64,000 nucleotides of DNA from Artemisia argyi (lineage: Eukaryota > Streptophyta > Magnoliopsida > Asterales > Asteraceae). The DNA lies in NCBI GenBank assembly GCA_030686995.1, contig CM060696.1:112774949-112838948 (forward strand), read 5' to 3'. Shown here piece by piece: positions 11,471-21,117 of the stretch. The notes under the pieces were generated by a model. That model saw nothing but the letters and a program-made list of their open reading frames with translations, searched no databases and was not told the DNA's origin. Every line of letters begins with the position of its first letter. Within the stretch, counting starts at the first letter, position 1. Made by a program: the position numbers and the translations under genes.

Positions 11471-11757
11471 GTGTGTGTATGTATATGTATAAATAAAGTG
11501 AAAAATGGTGTTTCCACATTTAGCTCGTAATATTGCCTTTTTTACGTTCACAGAGTCGGCATAATAGCTGGGACTTTGAATATTGAGGACAATATTCAGT
11601 TCTAAGTGTGGGGGGGAAATTCTAGCGAATTTTATTACATTATACCTTCTAGTACCCCCGTTTTTGGCCAAAATTAAAAAAAATAAATAAATCACTTTAT
11701 TTCAAATATTTTTGGTTATCAGTCCACCTTGTCTAAACCACATAAGGGCTGGCTAAT

Positions 11758-12108
11758 CAAGGAGCAAATGGCTCTTGGTAAAGATATATCAAATCCGTTT
11801 ATGGCTAACAATTTGCTGAAAATTATATGGTATTCAACTCACCATATCCTAAAAAGTAAAGAGTTGGCTAGCCCGCAAGGTTATGGCTTGTGGTAAAGGC
11901 AGTGGAAAACCATAATTGGTAATCAACTCACCAAGATGATGACTGTATTCCATCAAGAGTTGGCTAGTCCAGAAGTAAACGGCTTCTGGTAAAGACAAAT
12001 CAAATCCATTGACAGCTGATGGTTTGCTAAAAATCATATGGTTATCAGTGTACCATAGTTCTTACTTGAACTAAAATATTTGGCTACTTCAGAAGTAATG
12101 GCTTTTGG
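11758..12108 (+). other. Array of four stem-loops in LARD1 3' region
   Basis: Major stem-loops: HP1 11758-11778 (loop-proximal stem GGAGC/GCTCT), HP2 11872-11893 (CCCGCAAG/CTTGTGG), HP3 11969-11989 (CCAGAAG/CTTCTGG, perfect) and HP4 12089-12108 (TCAGAAG/CTTTTGG). Each is preceded by GGCTA and followed by TAAAG. Between them lie smaller stem-loops with a TCA-containing loop at 11825-11847 (ATATGGT/ACCATAT), 11916-11934 (TTGGT/ACCAA) and 12037-12057 (TATGGT/ACCATA). Confidence 0.75.
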
Positions 12109-12185
12109 TAAAGAGACATCAAATCCATTAAATTTTCAAAACGGGTTGTTTTTGGATTCTATATTGCTAGAGACTAGCAATAGTT

Positions 12186-12198
12186 TAGTGTGGGGGAT
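12186..12198 (+). promoter_or_regulatory. LARD1 polypurine tract
   Basis: AGTGTGGGGGAT directly precedes the TG of the 3' LTR, the position expected for plus-strand DNA priming. Elements E and C have the same tract on the minus strand. Confidence 0.85.
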
Positions 12199-15100
12199 TG
12201 ATGAGTGTGTAAATACTCATCATTTTTGGTCAATCTGAACTGCAAAAACATTTAAAAACACTCAGAAATGCATCAAAATACAGAAAATATCTCAAAATTG
12301 TGTTTTATATGTTTCAGATGCAAAATGAGTAAAAACAGATGAAAAATGAACAAAGTTTGCATAATTGGCAGTTTCAGTCCCTCAACTTTCATAAATTGGC
12401 AAAAATAGTCCCTGGTATTAAAAATATGGAAAATTATCATTCAAGGTCCCTGTGTTATTCTAAGTTTTCAAAATTGGTCCTTGAATAAAACTTTTCAACA
12501 AATGTCAAAATTAGGCCTTGAAGTTTCAAAAATGGCAAAAATGGGCCCTGGAGTTTTAAAATTTGGAAAATATAACTTTGGTCCTTGGGTTATTCAAATA
12601 TGACAATTTTGATCCTTATGGCATCTTATGAAAAGTTACATCTCAGCCCCCTCAAAAATCCAAAATTACACAATTGGTCCTTGTTATTATTTATACAAAC
12701 CAACCGGATCCTATCTTAATTAAACCCAAAATAAAACCAAACCCAACTTACCCTTCCTTTTGGCCCATCAAGCAATCCAGCCCAAACCACCCTTAGTAAT
12801 ATATCAGGGGTTAACCTGGTCAAACCCACTCCCTCTTCACCCTTTTCCCTCCCTCACTCACACAGCCAAAACCACCCATCCACATCCCTGGTTTTGCTAC
12901 CCAAACTTGCCCACCACTCTCACCCATCACCTCCACCACCCCTACCTGTCCCCTACACACACCCAAGCATTTAATGCTTCTTCCCTGCAACAAGCAACAG
13001 TCCAATTGCTCTGTTTTCTTTTTGGTGCCAAAACACCAATCAAGGGCTCAGATGAATTCCAGTGATCCAATGGCCATAAAATAAAGTGGGAAAGTCACAG
13101 ACAACTTGGAGGAACCCTAATTTTTATCTATAAAGAAGAAAGAAGGAGCAGAGAGAAGATATTAGAGTAGGTAGTATAGTTTAGTTTCGACATAGTGTAA
13201 TTTTCATTTTCAATGTACCTTTTAGCTTTAAAATGTTATCTTAAGTAATTTCAGTGTAATTGAGACCATTTTCAGTCATTAATTTCAGTTCCTTTGTTAC
13301 AATTCAGTTTATGCACATTTTAATTCTCAAAATCTCAATAAGCTATAATATGGTGTATTCATGCTGTATTGGACTCCTAAGCTCATATAAGCTCTTGACA
13401 CGGCTTATATAAGCATTTAGAAGTTTAAGTTTAAGGGTTACTTAGATAATAAAAAAAATATATCAAAAATAATCAAATAAATAGAAAAATAATCAAGAAG
13501 AATGAAGATGGAGGACTATAGCAGTGGTGTTATGGATTGCATTGGGTATTAGAACTCCATGGGGAGTGTAGGTGATGAGTTTTGACCTTGGTTTCATGTT
13601 TTCCTGCTTGAACTCAATTGTAAGCTCCAATTTCATTTTAGCATTTCTATGTATGTTTACTTCATAGCTGTTGTTCTTTGTGTTTCTGGATTTGTTTTGA
13701 GTTTCTAAAAGATAAAATTACTTAATAGTTAATGTTTGATAGATAGGATTAATTGTTGCTTAAATATCATTTTTCACCATCAATTTAGCTTAATCTGTGT
13801 TAGTGAGGTATAGTGGTTATCATATGTGTCTCTAAGCATTTAAGAGTTCACTGCATCATTTTAGAACCTCTTGGATTGGTTTCATGGCCTAAATCTGTAT
13901 AAAACTTTGAAAATCATGAAACTAGTTTAGTGTAGGGACTGTTTGGATTTACTGCATCAGTGGTATGTTTGGTGGTTTTGTTTGTTGGTTTCTGTCATCA
14001 CATGTTTCATTAGGTTGTTATAGTTCAAAGAAATATTCAAAACCAGTGACACTTTGTAAAAAAAAAAGTCAAAATTCCTTTTGATTTCCAAGTCCCTCTG
14101 TGACTGACTCAGTGGACCCCACACCTCCCCCTTTGGCTTTTTGAGGAGCTTATCAGCTAAGCTTCTAAGGCCTTGGCTTATTTTAGACCCTAGCTTATTT
14201 TCCCTCAGCTTATTTGACCCATTTTGGTGACCTGTCCACACTACAATAACTGATCACTCAGTATATGTGCCATAGTTTCATGCCTTCTCCTATGTTTGTT
14301 TGTGGGACCCAGTGGTTGAGCCTTAGCTCTTTGAAAAGCCAATAAGCTCAGCTTATTGGATCAGCCTTTTATTTGGGCTTCCAAGCTCTCCTGTGGGCCC
14401 CACAAGGCCTGGAAGTTGGCTAATTCAACCTGAGTGGTCTGTGGTTATTTGGATTTGCTTATTTTCTTATTCCAGCTTATTGTGTGTGCTTATTTGGCCA
14501 TTGTGCTTATTTCCAGACATCATCATTAGTTGTTTGCTTATTTATCACTGTGGCACCTTATTGTAGCTTTTTGGTCACCTTGGTCAAAACTACAAGTCCT
14601 AATAAGCTTAACATACAACCTGCCAATCTAATAAGCCACTCATCTGCTTATTTATAAGCTTTCAGCCAATGTCCCTTTATTAAAGTTAGTTATTTTAAGT
14701 GTTTAAGTAGATTTGAAAAAGAAAATTTCAGAAAAGACAAAATTTAAAATAGCGATAGCTTCTATTTAAGCCATTTGGCTTATTTTCAGCTTATTTAAAA
14801 GGTAATTTTCATTTTTATAATTTTCCTAGGTTCCTGTAGTTATTAAATAATTTTAGAAAAAGTTTTAGATTTTTCACTGTTCATTTGCTATTTTTCTTAA
14901 TTTAATTTAGTTTTAATTAATTAATAATTAGTTTTTAATTAATCATAATTAGATAAAAAGTCAGAAAAATATAATTTTAATTTTAAAATTAGTTTTATTA
15001 TATTTTAGATTTTTCTAAATTAAATTTTCATATTTTTAGTGTAATTTCATAATTAGTTATAATTTAGGTTAATTTAAATAATTAAAAAGTAATTAGGAAA

Positions 15101-15547
15101 TTAGTAATTAATTAATAATAATTATATAAATAGTGTAAAAATTAATTTTAGTTTTCCAAAAATTTTCTCATATCATTAGGATTTTAAAAATGTAATTTTC
15201 ATATCCGTAGGTATTTAATTTCTTAAAACTCGCGTTTTATTTCGTGCGTTCACGTAACTTTAAATTAAACGTACGCGTTTTAGGTTTTTAAACGTTTTTA
15301 GGTATCTAGTTTTCATTTTCATAGCTCATTTAAGCTATTTTCTTTTTCCTTAGTTTAATCAATCACTCAGTTATACCCTTTCCCATTCAAATTCATCCGA
15401 TCACAAACCCGGTTTTATACCATCAAACCTCGTCGGGACATAACGACCCGGGGAAACACTGTATTCCGCGGAGCATTGACTCTGAGCAGTCTAACCATGT
15501 TGACCACTCACTTTGGTTGATTTGGACTGACCGTTTGGAGTCAATCA
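12199..15547 (+). repeat. LARD1 3' LTR (3349 bp)
   Basis: Counterpart of 5321-9057. The sequence jumps from CTTTTGATTT to CCAAGTCCCTCT near 14090, lacking about 380 bp of the 5' copy; short TTTC/TTCC similarity at the breakpoint suits slippage or end joining. Point differences between the LTRs are scattered, so the insertion is older than that of element E. Confidence 0.88.
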
Positions 15548-15552
15548 GTTGT

Positions 15553-15794
15553 ACCAATATACTATGGCAAACTTATGTGTTGGAGTGCTAAAAAGCAGCA
15601 ATCAGTTGCCATGTCATCAATTGGAGTTGAATATGTGGTTGTTGTTGAATGTTGTACCAATATACTATGGATTAAAAGTCAACTTGGTGACTATGATGTA
15701 ACATATTAAAAGGTACCCATCTTTTATGACAACACTAATGCCATAGTCATCTCCAATAACCTTGTACTTCACTCAAGAACCAACCACATTGAGG
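15553..15794 (+). pseudogene. Copia A RNase H, second part with 103-bp duplication
   Basis: 15553-15567 completes the first copy of a 103-bp tandem duplication whose first 88 bp lie at 5233-5320; the second copy is 15568-15670. After it the frame reads W-I-K-S-Q-L then Y-D-N-T-N-A-I and L-H-S-R-T-N-H-I-E, the C-terminal RNase H motifs. Right after N-H-I-E it runs into GGGGGAGAG and unrelated sequence, so the last 60 or so residues of pol have been deleted. Confidence 0.8.
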
Positions 15795-17100
15795 GGGAGA
15801 GAGTATGAGGCTATGAAATCTCACCCTGTAGCTAATGAAATGGTTATCTACCAAGGTCCCTCCTCAACAATTGAGGGGGATAAAGTATGGGACTATGAAA
15901 TCCCTAAATCTATCTCATCAGTCAAACAACCTGAGGATATCCCTATTTATTCTTCACAACCATGAGAAGATAACAAAGGTAAGAATAAGATGTTTGGTAT
16001 TAAAGATAGTATGCTCTCTGAGCTTAAAGAAACTGAACTTCCCATCCCTGAAGCCTACCTTGCTCAATCCTCATATGGGCTAACCAACTTAGTAGAATCT
16101 TCATCATGCCCCTGACCTGATTCACTACTAACTTGAATCTGGGGAGGTAGTCAAGGTCATTGGACAGGAGCTAAGTGAACTCCTTGAAGCTGAAGAAAGA
16201 AAGAAGAAAGCTTTAGATGATGCTACCTCTGTCAAGGAGATTGCTAAGGTAGCTATTAAGGAAGTTGAGGCAACAAAGCAAGTTGTCAAGACTACCAAAG
16301 AGTTCAAACTTCTTCAGCTTCAAGAACTCAAGGCAGCCAAGGATAAGTTGAAAGCAAAGGCTGACAAGAAGAAGAGTATGTGGGAAAGTTACAAGAAAAG
16401 GATGGAGTTTGTCAGGAATCCATGAGTTATCACAGACATCAAAATCATTCCAAACACCAGGCCTCTCAAAGTGACTATTATTAAAGACCATGATGACTCA
16501 AACTTCGCAGTCATCACTAAATTCAAATGAAGTCTATTTGATTATAGGGAATGGGAAATGATGTTAGCGGTCCTGAACAAAAAGAAAGGGGTTGATGTTG
16601 TTGAGTTGATATAAATCCTAGGAAAAAAAGTTTTGAAGAAATCAGGGAACAAGACAAGTTCCTAGGGATTGATACAAGGAAGCTTCTGACACTTCAGGAC
16701 CCACTCAAGACTTCACCAAAACTGAAGAAAAAAAGAGAACTTTAGAAATTGAACCAGAAATATATTCATGGCCTTCACAACAACAGAATACCTCTTGAGG
16801 AAGTTCCATTTAAATAAGGCCACGTGATTGAATCCCATGAATGCATTTGGTGAACCAACCTTTCAAAGGGTCTCTGATATGAACTTGGTGAGCACTCTAA
16901 CACTATCCTGTTAGAAGATCGCGACCTTGACTGAAAAGACTCCTGAAGCTCTGAGATTGGTCAAGATCTTGGATAGGAAACTTGAAAAGAGGGATGAAAA
17001 GGATATCTTCTTAACAAAGAAAGTTAAGTTAGAAATTGTGGGGATTACTGAAGAACAATCCTGAATAAAGGACTTATATTACATTGTTTTGTGTTGATGT
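15795..17100 (+). pseudogene. Copia A post-pol ORF remnant with coiled coil
   Basis: A broken frame reads N-E-M-V-I-Y-Q-G (about 15835), then, after stops, a Lys/Glu/Ala-rich heptad-like segment at about 16137-16420 (E-L-L-E-A-E-E-R-K-K-K, K-A-K-A-D-K-K-K) ending at a TGA at 16423-16425. Readable codons continue beyond it to about 16620 between stops. The position after pol and the coiled coil match the envelope-position ORF of Sireviruses; element B has a far better preserved ORF in that place (62376 onward). Not functional. The function of the family is unknown. Confidence 0.6.
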
Positions 17101-17227
17101 AATCCATGAATAATAATGATATTTTTTGCCTCATTTATTCATAGAATCGGTTTAGTTTTTACATTACTTTATTTCAAAGTAAGAAGAAGTTGTTATGCTC
17201 ACTTACACTGAAAAACACTTAGGTTAC

Positions 17228-17757
17228 TGTTGGGATATAAAATATCAAAGTACTTATGTATGTCAAAGTACTGCTGCATGAAGAATAAAGTCAAAGTACT
17301 GCTGAAGATAAAAGTCAAAGTACTGCTGTTACTGAAGAATGCTTAATGTACTTCGAAGGAAACCGGGACTTATGTGCAATATTAGTTAAAGGATTAATGT
17401 GTAATATTGAACGAATATTCTAGAATTAGTTAGGGATAATGACTTGTCGTTCAAGTATTATATGTTGTAAACCGACTTAAGGTTATCTATATAAAGAGCC
17501 TTAAGAGGTATTAGTCGATATAAATTTTAGAGTTGTTCAAAGTCGATAAATAGTTAGGGATTGTTAGTGAATCTGTGTAACAAAGCAGGTTCTAAGTTTG
17601 GTTAATATAAAAGTTCTTCTTAAGCTTTGTGTTAGTAGATTCCGCATAATTTACAAGGTTAAACAGTGTTTCAATATTAATAGTGTTAAGTTTACTTAAT
17701 ATTATTAAACCTTTACAAGCTACAAAAGTAGTTTGATCAGAGTACATCGATCCAACA
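17228..17757 (+). repeat. Copia B 5' LTR (530 bp)
   Basis: Starts TGTTGG and ends CCAACA, a 6-bp terminal inverted repeat, immediately followed by the primer site. The first 100 bp hold CAAAGTACTT at 17246 and three copies of CAAAGTACTGCTG at 17264, 17292 and 17316, spaced 28 and 24 bp. No second copy is visible in the window, so the call rests on ends, TATA box and primer site. Confidence 0.85.
17488..17496 (+). promoter_or_regulatory. Copia B LTR TATA box
   Basis: TATATAAAG lies 260 bp into the LTR, the expected place for the promoter of genomic RNA. The repeated CAAAGTACTGCTG motifs lie upstream of it. Confidence 0.6.
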
Positions 17758-17759
17758 AG

Positions 17760-17771
17760 TGGTATCAGAGC
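17760..17771 (+). promoter_or_regulatory. Primer-binding site, initiator tRNA-Met
   Basis: TGGTATCAGAGC, two bases after the LTR end, is the standard complement to the 3' end of plant initiator tRNA-Met used by copia elements. Confidence 0.92.
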
Positions 17772-17835
17772 TTGTGTTGGAAACTCTGATTAAGAAGACA
17801 AACCTTTAAACCGATTTCACTACAAACCCTTCAAG

Positions 17836-19677
17836 ATGTCGACAGAAGCTGCACCTGCTCCCTCAATCACTGCTGTTAGAATCCCTATTGTTAAGAAGGG
17901 AGAATATGACTTATGGGCCATGAAGATGAGGCAGTACATTGCCATCACAAACCATGCACTATGGGATGTGATTGTCAATGGTAACATGCAAATTGATGAA
18001 CCAGTAGAGGTACCTGGACAACCAACTCCACCTAAACCTACTATACCTGCTGCTACCAAAAGAAATCAAGACAAAGCTCTCAACATACTGCTTTCTGCTA
18101 TTCCTGATGGTCACTTATTAAAGTTTCATGATGCCAAGGATGCCAAACAACTATGGGCTGCAATAAAGAAGAAGTTTGGAGGTAATGATGCTTCCAAGAA
18201 GATGCATAGGAATTTGCTGAAGCAACAATTTGAAACTTTCACTGTTGGTGAAAGAGAAGGTCTTGATTCTGCTTATGAAAGATTCCAAAATCTTCTGAGT
18301 ATGCTAGAACTATATGATGCTGAGGCATCAGTTGAAGATGCTAATTTGAAGTTCTTGTGAAGTTTGCCATCAGCATGGCATGTAGTTGCTACTATGATCA
18401 GAGGACAACCAGGGCTGGATACTATGGACTTTGATGATCTCTACAACAATCTGAAGGTGTATGAGTATGAGATGAATGGTACTATAGGTTCAAGCACACA
18501 TCAGAAACCCCAAAACATTGCTTTTGTCTCTTCTGAAAACAGAAGCAGTACTTCCAACAAAGGTACTGCTTATCCTGTTCAAAGTACTGTGACTGAAACT
18601 CAGGCTCCATGTACAACTATGGTCACCACCAATTCATCACAATCAATTACCCCCACCTCAGATGAAGTTCTATGTTCATTCTTTGCTCAACAAGCATCTC
18701 TACCTGTCACCTATCAAGAAGATGTATTGCAAATAGATGATGATGCTTTGGAAGAAATTGATATCAGATGGCAAGTTGCCATGCTCACTGCAAGGATCAA
18801 GAAGTATGTGAATAAGAAAGGAAAAGCCATCAATTTCAGAGCTAAACAGGGAATAACATTTGATAAGTCCAAGATTGAGTGCTTCAACTGTCTAAGGACT
18901 GGTCACTTTGCAAGGGAATGCAAATTTGCAAAGTATCAAGCAAACAAGATGATTGAACCACCCAAGCCTGAAAGAAAAGAGATTCCAATAACTGAACCAA
19001 AACCAAAAGCTTTGGTTGCTCAAGAGAATCTGTCAGAGATTGATTGGTCCAATGAGTTTGATGATGAACCTGTAACCTATTCAATGGTTGCATTGGAAGA
19101 CTGGAGCACAGCATTTGATGAAGAGCCTGGATATGCTGCTTTGGAGTTAAGAGATGGTCTAGGAAGCTTTGATTGGAGCATCAAGTTTGAAGAAGCACCT
19201 GTTCAGCTTGCTATGGTAGCTACTTCACCAAGTTCATCCACTAGTTCTGAGGTATGCTCTAAGTGCAATGATATGTATCAAAAGTTACTTAGTGAATATG
19301 TAGCTGAAAGAGATAAATTTCAAAAGGCTAGGGCTGAGATAACTGGTTATCAATTGACCTTAGAGTCAATGGAGGCCAAGATCATTACACATGAAAACAA
19401 TGAGGTAGCATGGGCTGAAACATATAAACAACAGGATTACCTAGTTAAGTTAAGTGAATGGAAACTAGGATGTAAGGTGTCTGAACTGGAGAAAGTGACT
19501 GCTGAAAGGGATAAGTTGTTAGAAAAACTTGTTGTGTGGAATGAAGCAGGTGTGTCACATATTTAATTTGTTGAAAAGCAAAGAACATCAAATATTAAAA
19601 CAGGCCTAGGTTATGATAATGATAGCAATGAAGGCATTCCATTTAAGGGTAAGGAACTAAATCTTACAGTAGATACC
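17836..19677 (+). pseudogene. Copia B gag, first part
   Basis: Starts at ATG 17836, 64 bases after the primer site. The N-terminal 230 residues are a UBN2/DUF4219-type copia gag (W-A-M-K-M near residue 28, L-W-A-A-I-K-K-K-F-G around residue 110). An in-frame TGA at 18358-18360 stands where the family has Arg in F-L-R-S-L-P. The frame then stays open through a zinc knuckle C-x2-C-x4-H-x4-C (18880-18921), an acidic W-S-x-x-F-D/E-E-x-P repeat segment and a coiled coil, to TAA at 19564-19566, and reads on to 19677 where element C enters. Gag would coat genomic RNA and form the particle. With the piece at 56417 it is unusually long, about 950 codons, as in Sireviruses. Confidence 0.85.
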
Positions 19678-19763
19678 TGATTGGCCCTAAACCGTCAACT
19701 TATATTGACCAAAGAATGGTCAACAAAGTCAAATAGCCTAGAGTCAATCTCCGGGTAATATAA
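19678..19763 (-). repeat. Element C 3' LTR, terminal fragment
   Basis: Matches 52718-52803 with few changes (for example CCGTC against TCGTC). It is separated from the rest of the LTR (41841-45467) by insertion of D. The final TATAA (19759-19763) is the D target site. Confidence 0.9.
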
Positions 19764-21049
19764 TGTTGACATAAATAATGCCTAAAAACATTATTAACAT
19801 GTTATCAATATCTCTATGTTTTAATTATCACAAAATATAAACTCATAGAACTAAAACTTGTGACATAAACAAGTATTTAGTGATTAATATTTCTCTTTAC
19901 ATCCAAATCACTTAAGGTATGAATAAACAAAGTGTTTAGTGCATTTTATGATCAAAGGGGTATCTAATTAACTAATGCAAAGTTTATTTAATTATATAAA
20001 CATATTATATATTTTTGAAAAACACTTTTGGTAATAAAGAAAAATGTTTTATTCATACTAAATATATGAATTCAAATTTTTAACCAAAATCAGTTACTTT
20101 TTCACCAAATAAACTTTCCCCACTAAAAGACAAAGATTCTGGCCGTTTCAGCTGGGCGGCCCCCTTAATTATAAGGGCCGGTCCCCTTAAAATTAAGGGG
20201 ACCGGCCACGCTCCTCTGTCAGAATCTGTTGCCGATAAATACCACCTTAAACCTGGATTTTTTCCTCACCTTTTGCACTTCTAAACTTTCTGATCTAGAT
20301 CCAAATCTCCATTCTTTTATCCTTTGATCATAAGTGTATAAATTCTTTGTTTCAAAGTGATCCAACCTTCATCCTCTCAAGTGCAAGAGAAGAATACTTC
20401 TATCCCTCAAGACAAGAAGTATTACAACTTGTTGTGATCTCCACATCCAAGTTGTTGGTGCATCATCAAAGATCATTTACATTATTCTTTGTGAAGATTG
20501 TTGTGAATATTTGATTGTAGATAGTTGTGTTAGATATAGATTGTGTGATTAGTTACTAGCTTGGTGTGAAGAAGAAAAGCTAGGTATTAGATTGGTGTGA
20601 AGAAGATAGGTGTGGAGTAGTTAGTTGTGAAGTAGATTGATTTGAAGAAGTTGTGACTTAGGCATGACGAAGTTGTGGTGTGAAAAGTGGTGTGTATATT
20701 GGTGTGTAAATTGGTGTGTACGGTTTTCTCCGCCATAAGGGAGCTTGTTGATATAGTGAAGAAAACTCTCGAGTTAGGTGCTCGGGGAGTGGAGTAGGGT
20801 AAGGAAGGTGTCCTTGTAGCCGAACCACTATAAATCTCTTGTCTCGCGGTTCGATCTTTCCAACTCTTACTTATTTCATTACTTATCATTGTAATATATT
20901 GTGTAGTATTAATTGTTTATATTGTACAAGACTTGAGATCACATATTATCGAATCTAAGTTTTTAAAAGCTAAGCAAAACTCTAAAACTAATTTTTATAA
21001 CAAAGTAAAAAGACGTAAAACTATTCAACCCCCCTTCTAGTTTTCCACA
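19764..21049 (+). repeat. Copia D 5' LTR (1286 bp)
   Basis: Starts TGTTGACA and ends TTTTCCACA. It pairs with 40519-41835 with few differences by eye. The 3' copy has about 20 extra bases in the GGGGACCGG repeat block and an extra TGTAGAAGTTG near 41427. The TATA-box position reads CGATAAATA here against CTATAAATA in the 3' copy. Confidence 0.92.
20152..20240 (+). promoter_or_regulatory. Copia D U3 palindrome block and damaged TATA box
   Basis: A perfect 15-bp inverted repeat, GGCCGGTCCCCTTAA (20176-20190) and TTAAGGGGACCGGCC (20193-20207), has a 2-base loop and sits 25 bp before the TATA position, which reads CGATAAATA (20233-20241 region). By position it resembles the palindromic repeats reported upstream of TATA in Sirevirus LTRs. 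Confidence 0.75.
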
Positions 21050-21051
21050 AT

Positions 21052-21065
21052 TGGTATCAAGAGCC
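21052..21065 (+). promoter_or_regulatory. Copia D primer-binding site with one extra A
   Basis: TGGTATCAAGAGCC begins two bases after the LTR. It matches the initiator tRNA-Met primer site TGGTATCAGAGC except for one added A after TCA. The extra base would bulge in the primer duplex; it may be family-typical. Confidence 0.8.
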
Positions 21066-21117
21066 ACGTCTAGCAAGATTTTTAAAATATATTGTATTTT
21101 AAAACTTGTAACGATCT

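Larger units (their letters stand above)
11146..12198 (+). other. LARD1 structured 3' non-coding region
   Basis: About 1 kb between the ORF and the 3' LTR. It contains a hairpin with stem around loop AAGCTAGC (11276-11297), a long (AT)n run, a perfect 8-bp-stem hairpin GAATATTG-AGGA-CAATATTC (11578-11597), three purine tracts of the form GTGTGGGGG (about 11338, 11607 and 12188), and an array of four major stem-loops at 11758-12108. The same blocks occur in the same order, on the minus strand, in elements E and C. Confidence 0.8.
5321..15547 (+). mobile_element. LARD1: non-autonomous Athila-like LTR element with one ORF
   Basis: Complete element with 5' LTR 5321-9057, tRNA-Asp primer site 9063-9080, one ORF 9355-11145, a structured 3' non-coding region, polypurine tract ending at 12198 and 3' LTR 12199-15547. 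The flanks GTTAT (5316-5320) and GTTGT (15548-15552) are a 5-bp target duplication with one change. LTRs begin TGATGAGT and end CAATCA. There is no protease, reverse transcriptase or integrase, so it depends on an autonomous partner in trans. Element C has the same primer site, LTR start hairpin and 3' module and is a plausible partner family. Confidence 0.88.
2400..17227 (+). mobile_element. Copia A: old, broken Ty1/copia element, Sirevirus-like
   Basis: Degenerate copia reverse transcriptase (2476-3472), RNase H (5066-5320 and 15553-15794) and a downstream coiled-coil ORF remnant (15795-17100) lie in the right order on the plus strand once two later insertions (3473-5065 and 5321-15547) are removed. 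Purine tracts of the type GAGGGGGA (about 15790 and 15869) and a coiled-coil ORF after pol are features of the Sirevirus/Maximus lineage. I could not find its LTRs; the left limit is uncertain. It carries many stops and frameshifts and is the most decayed layer of the window. Confidence 0.7.

Noticed and set aside
11335..11695. Frames reading Y-I-Y-I repeats on both strands
   Set aside because: They are translations of the (AT)n microsatellite and have no coding support.
11758..12108. CRISPR-like array of repeats
   Set aside because: Units are diverged stem-loops in a plant retrotransposon, not identical repeats with unique spacers.
20587..20889. 100-codon minus-strand frame in D's LTR, with a relative at 41355-41675
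   Set aside because: Antisense to the repeated GTGTGAAGAAG-type LTR sequence and altered by an 11-bp indel between LTRs; no coding signal.
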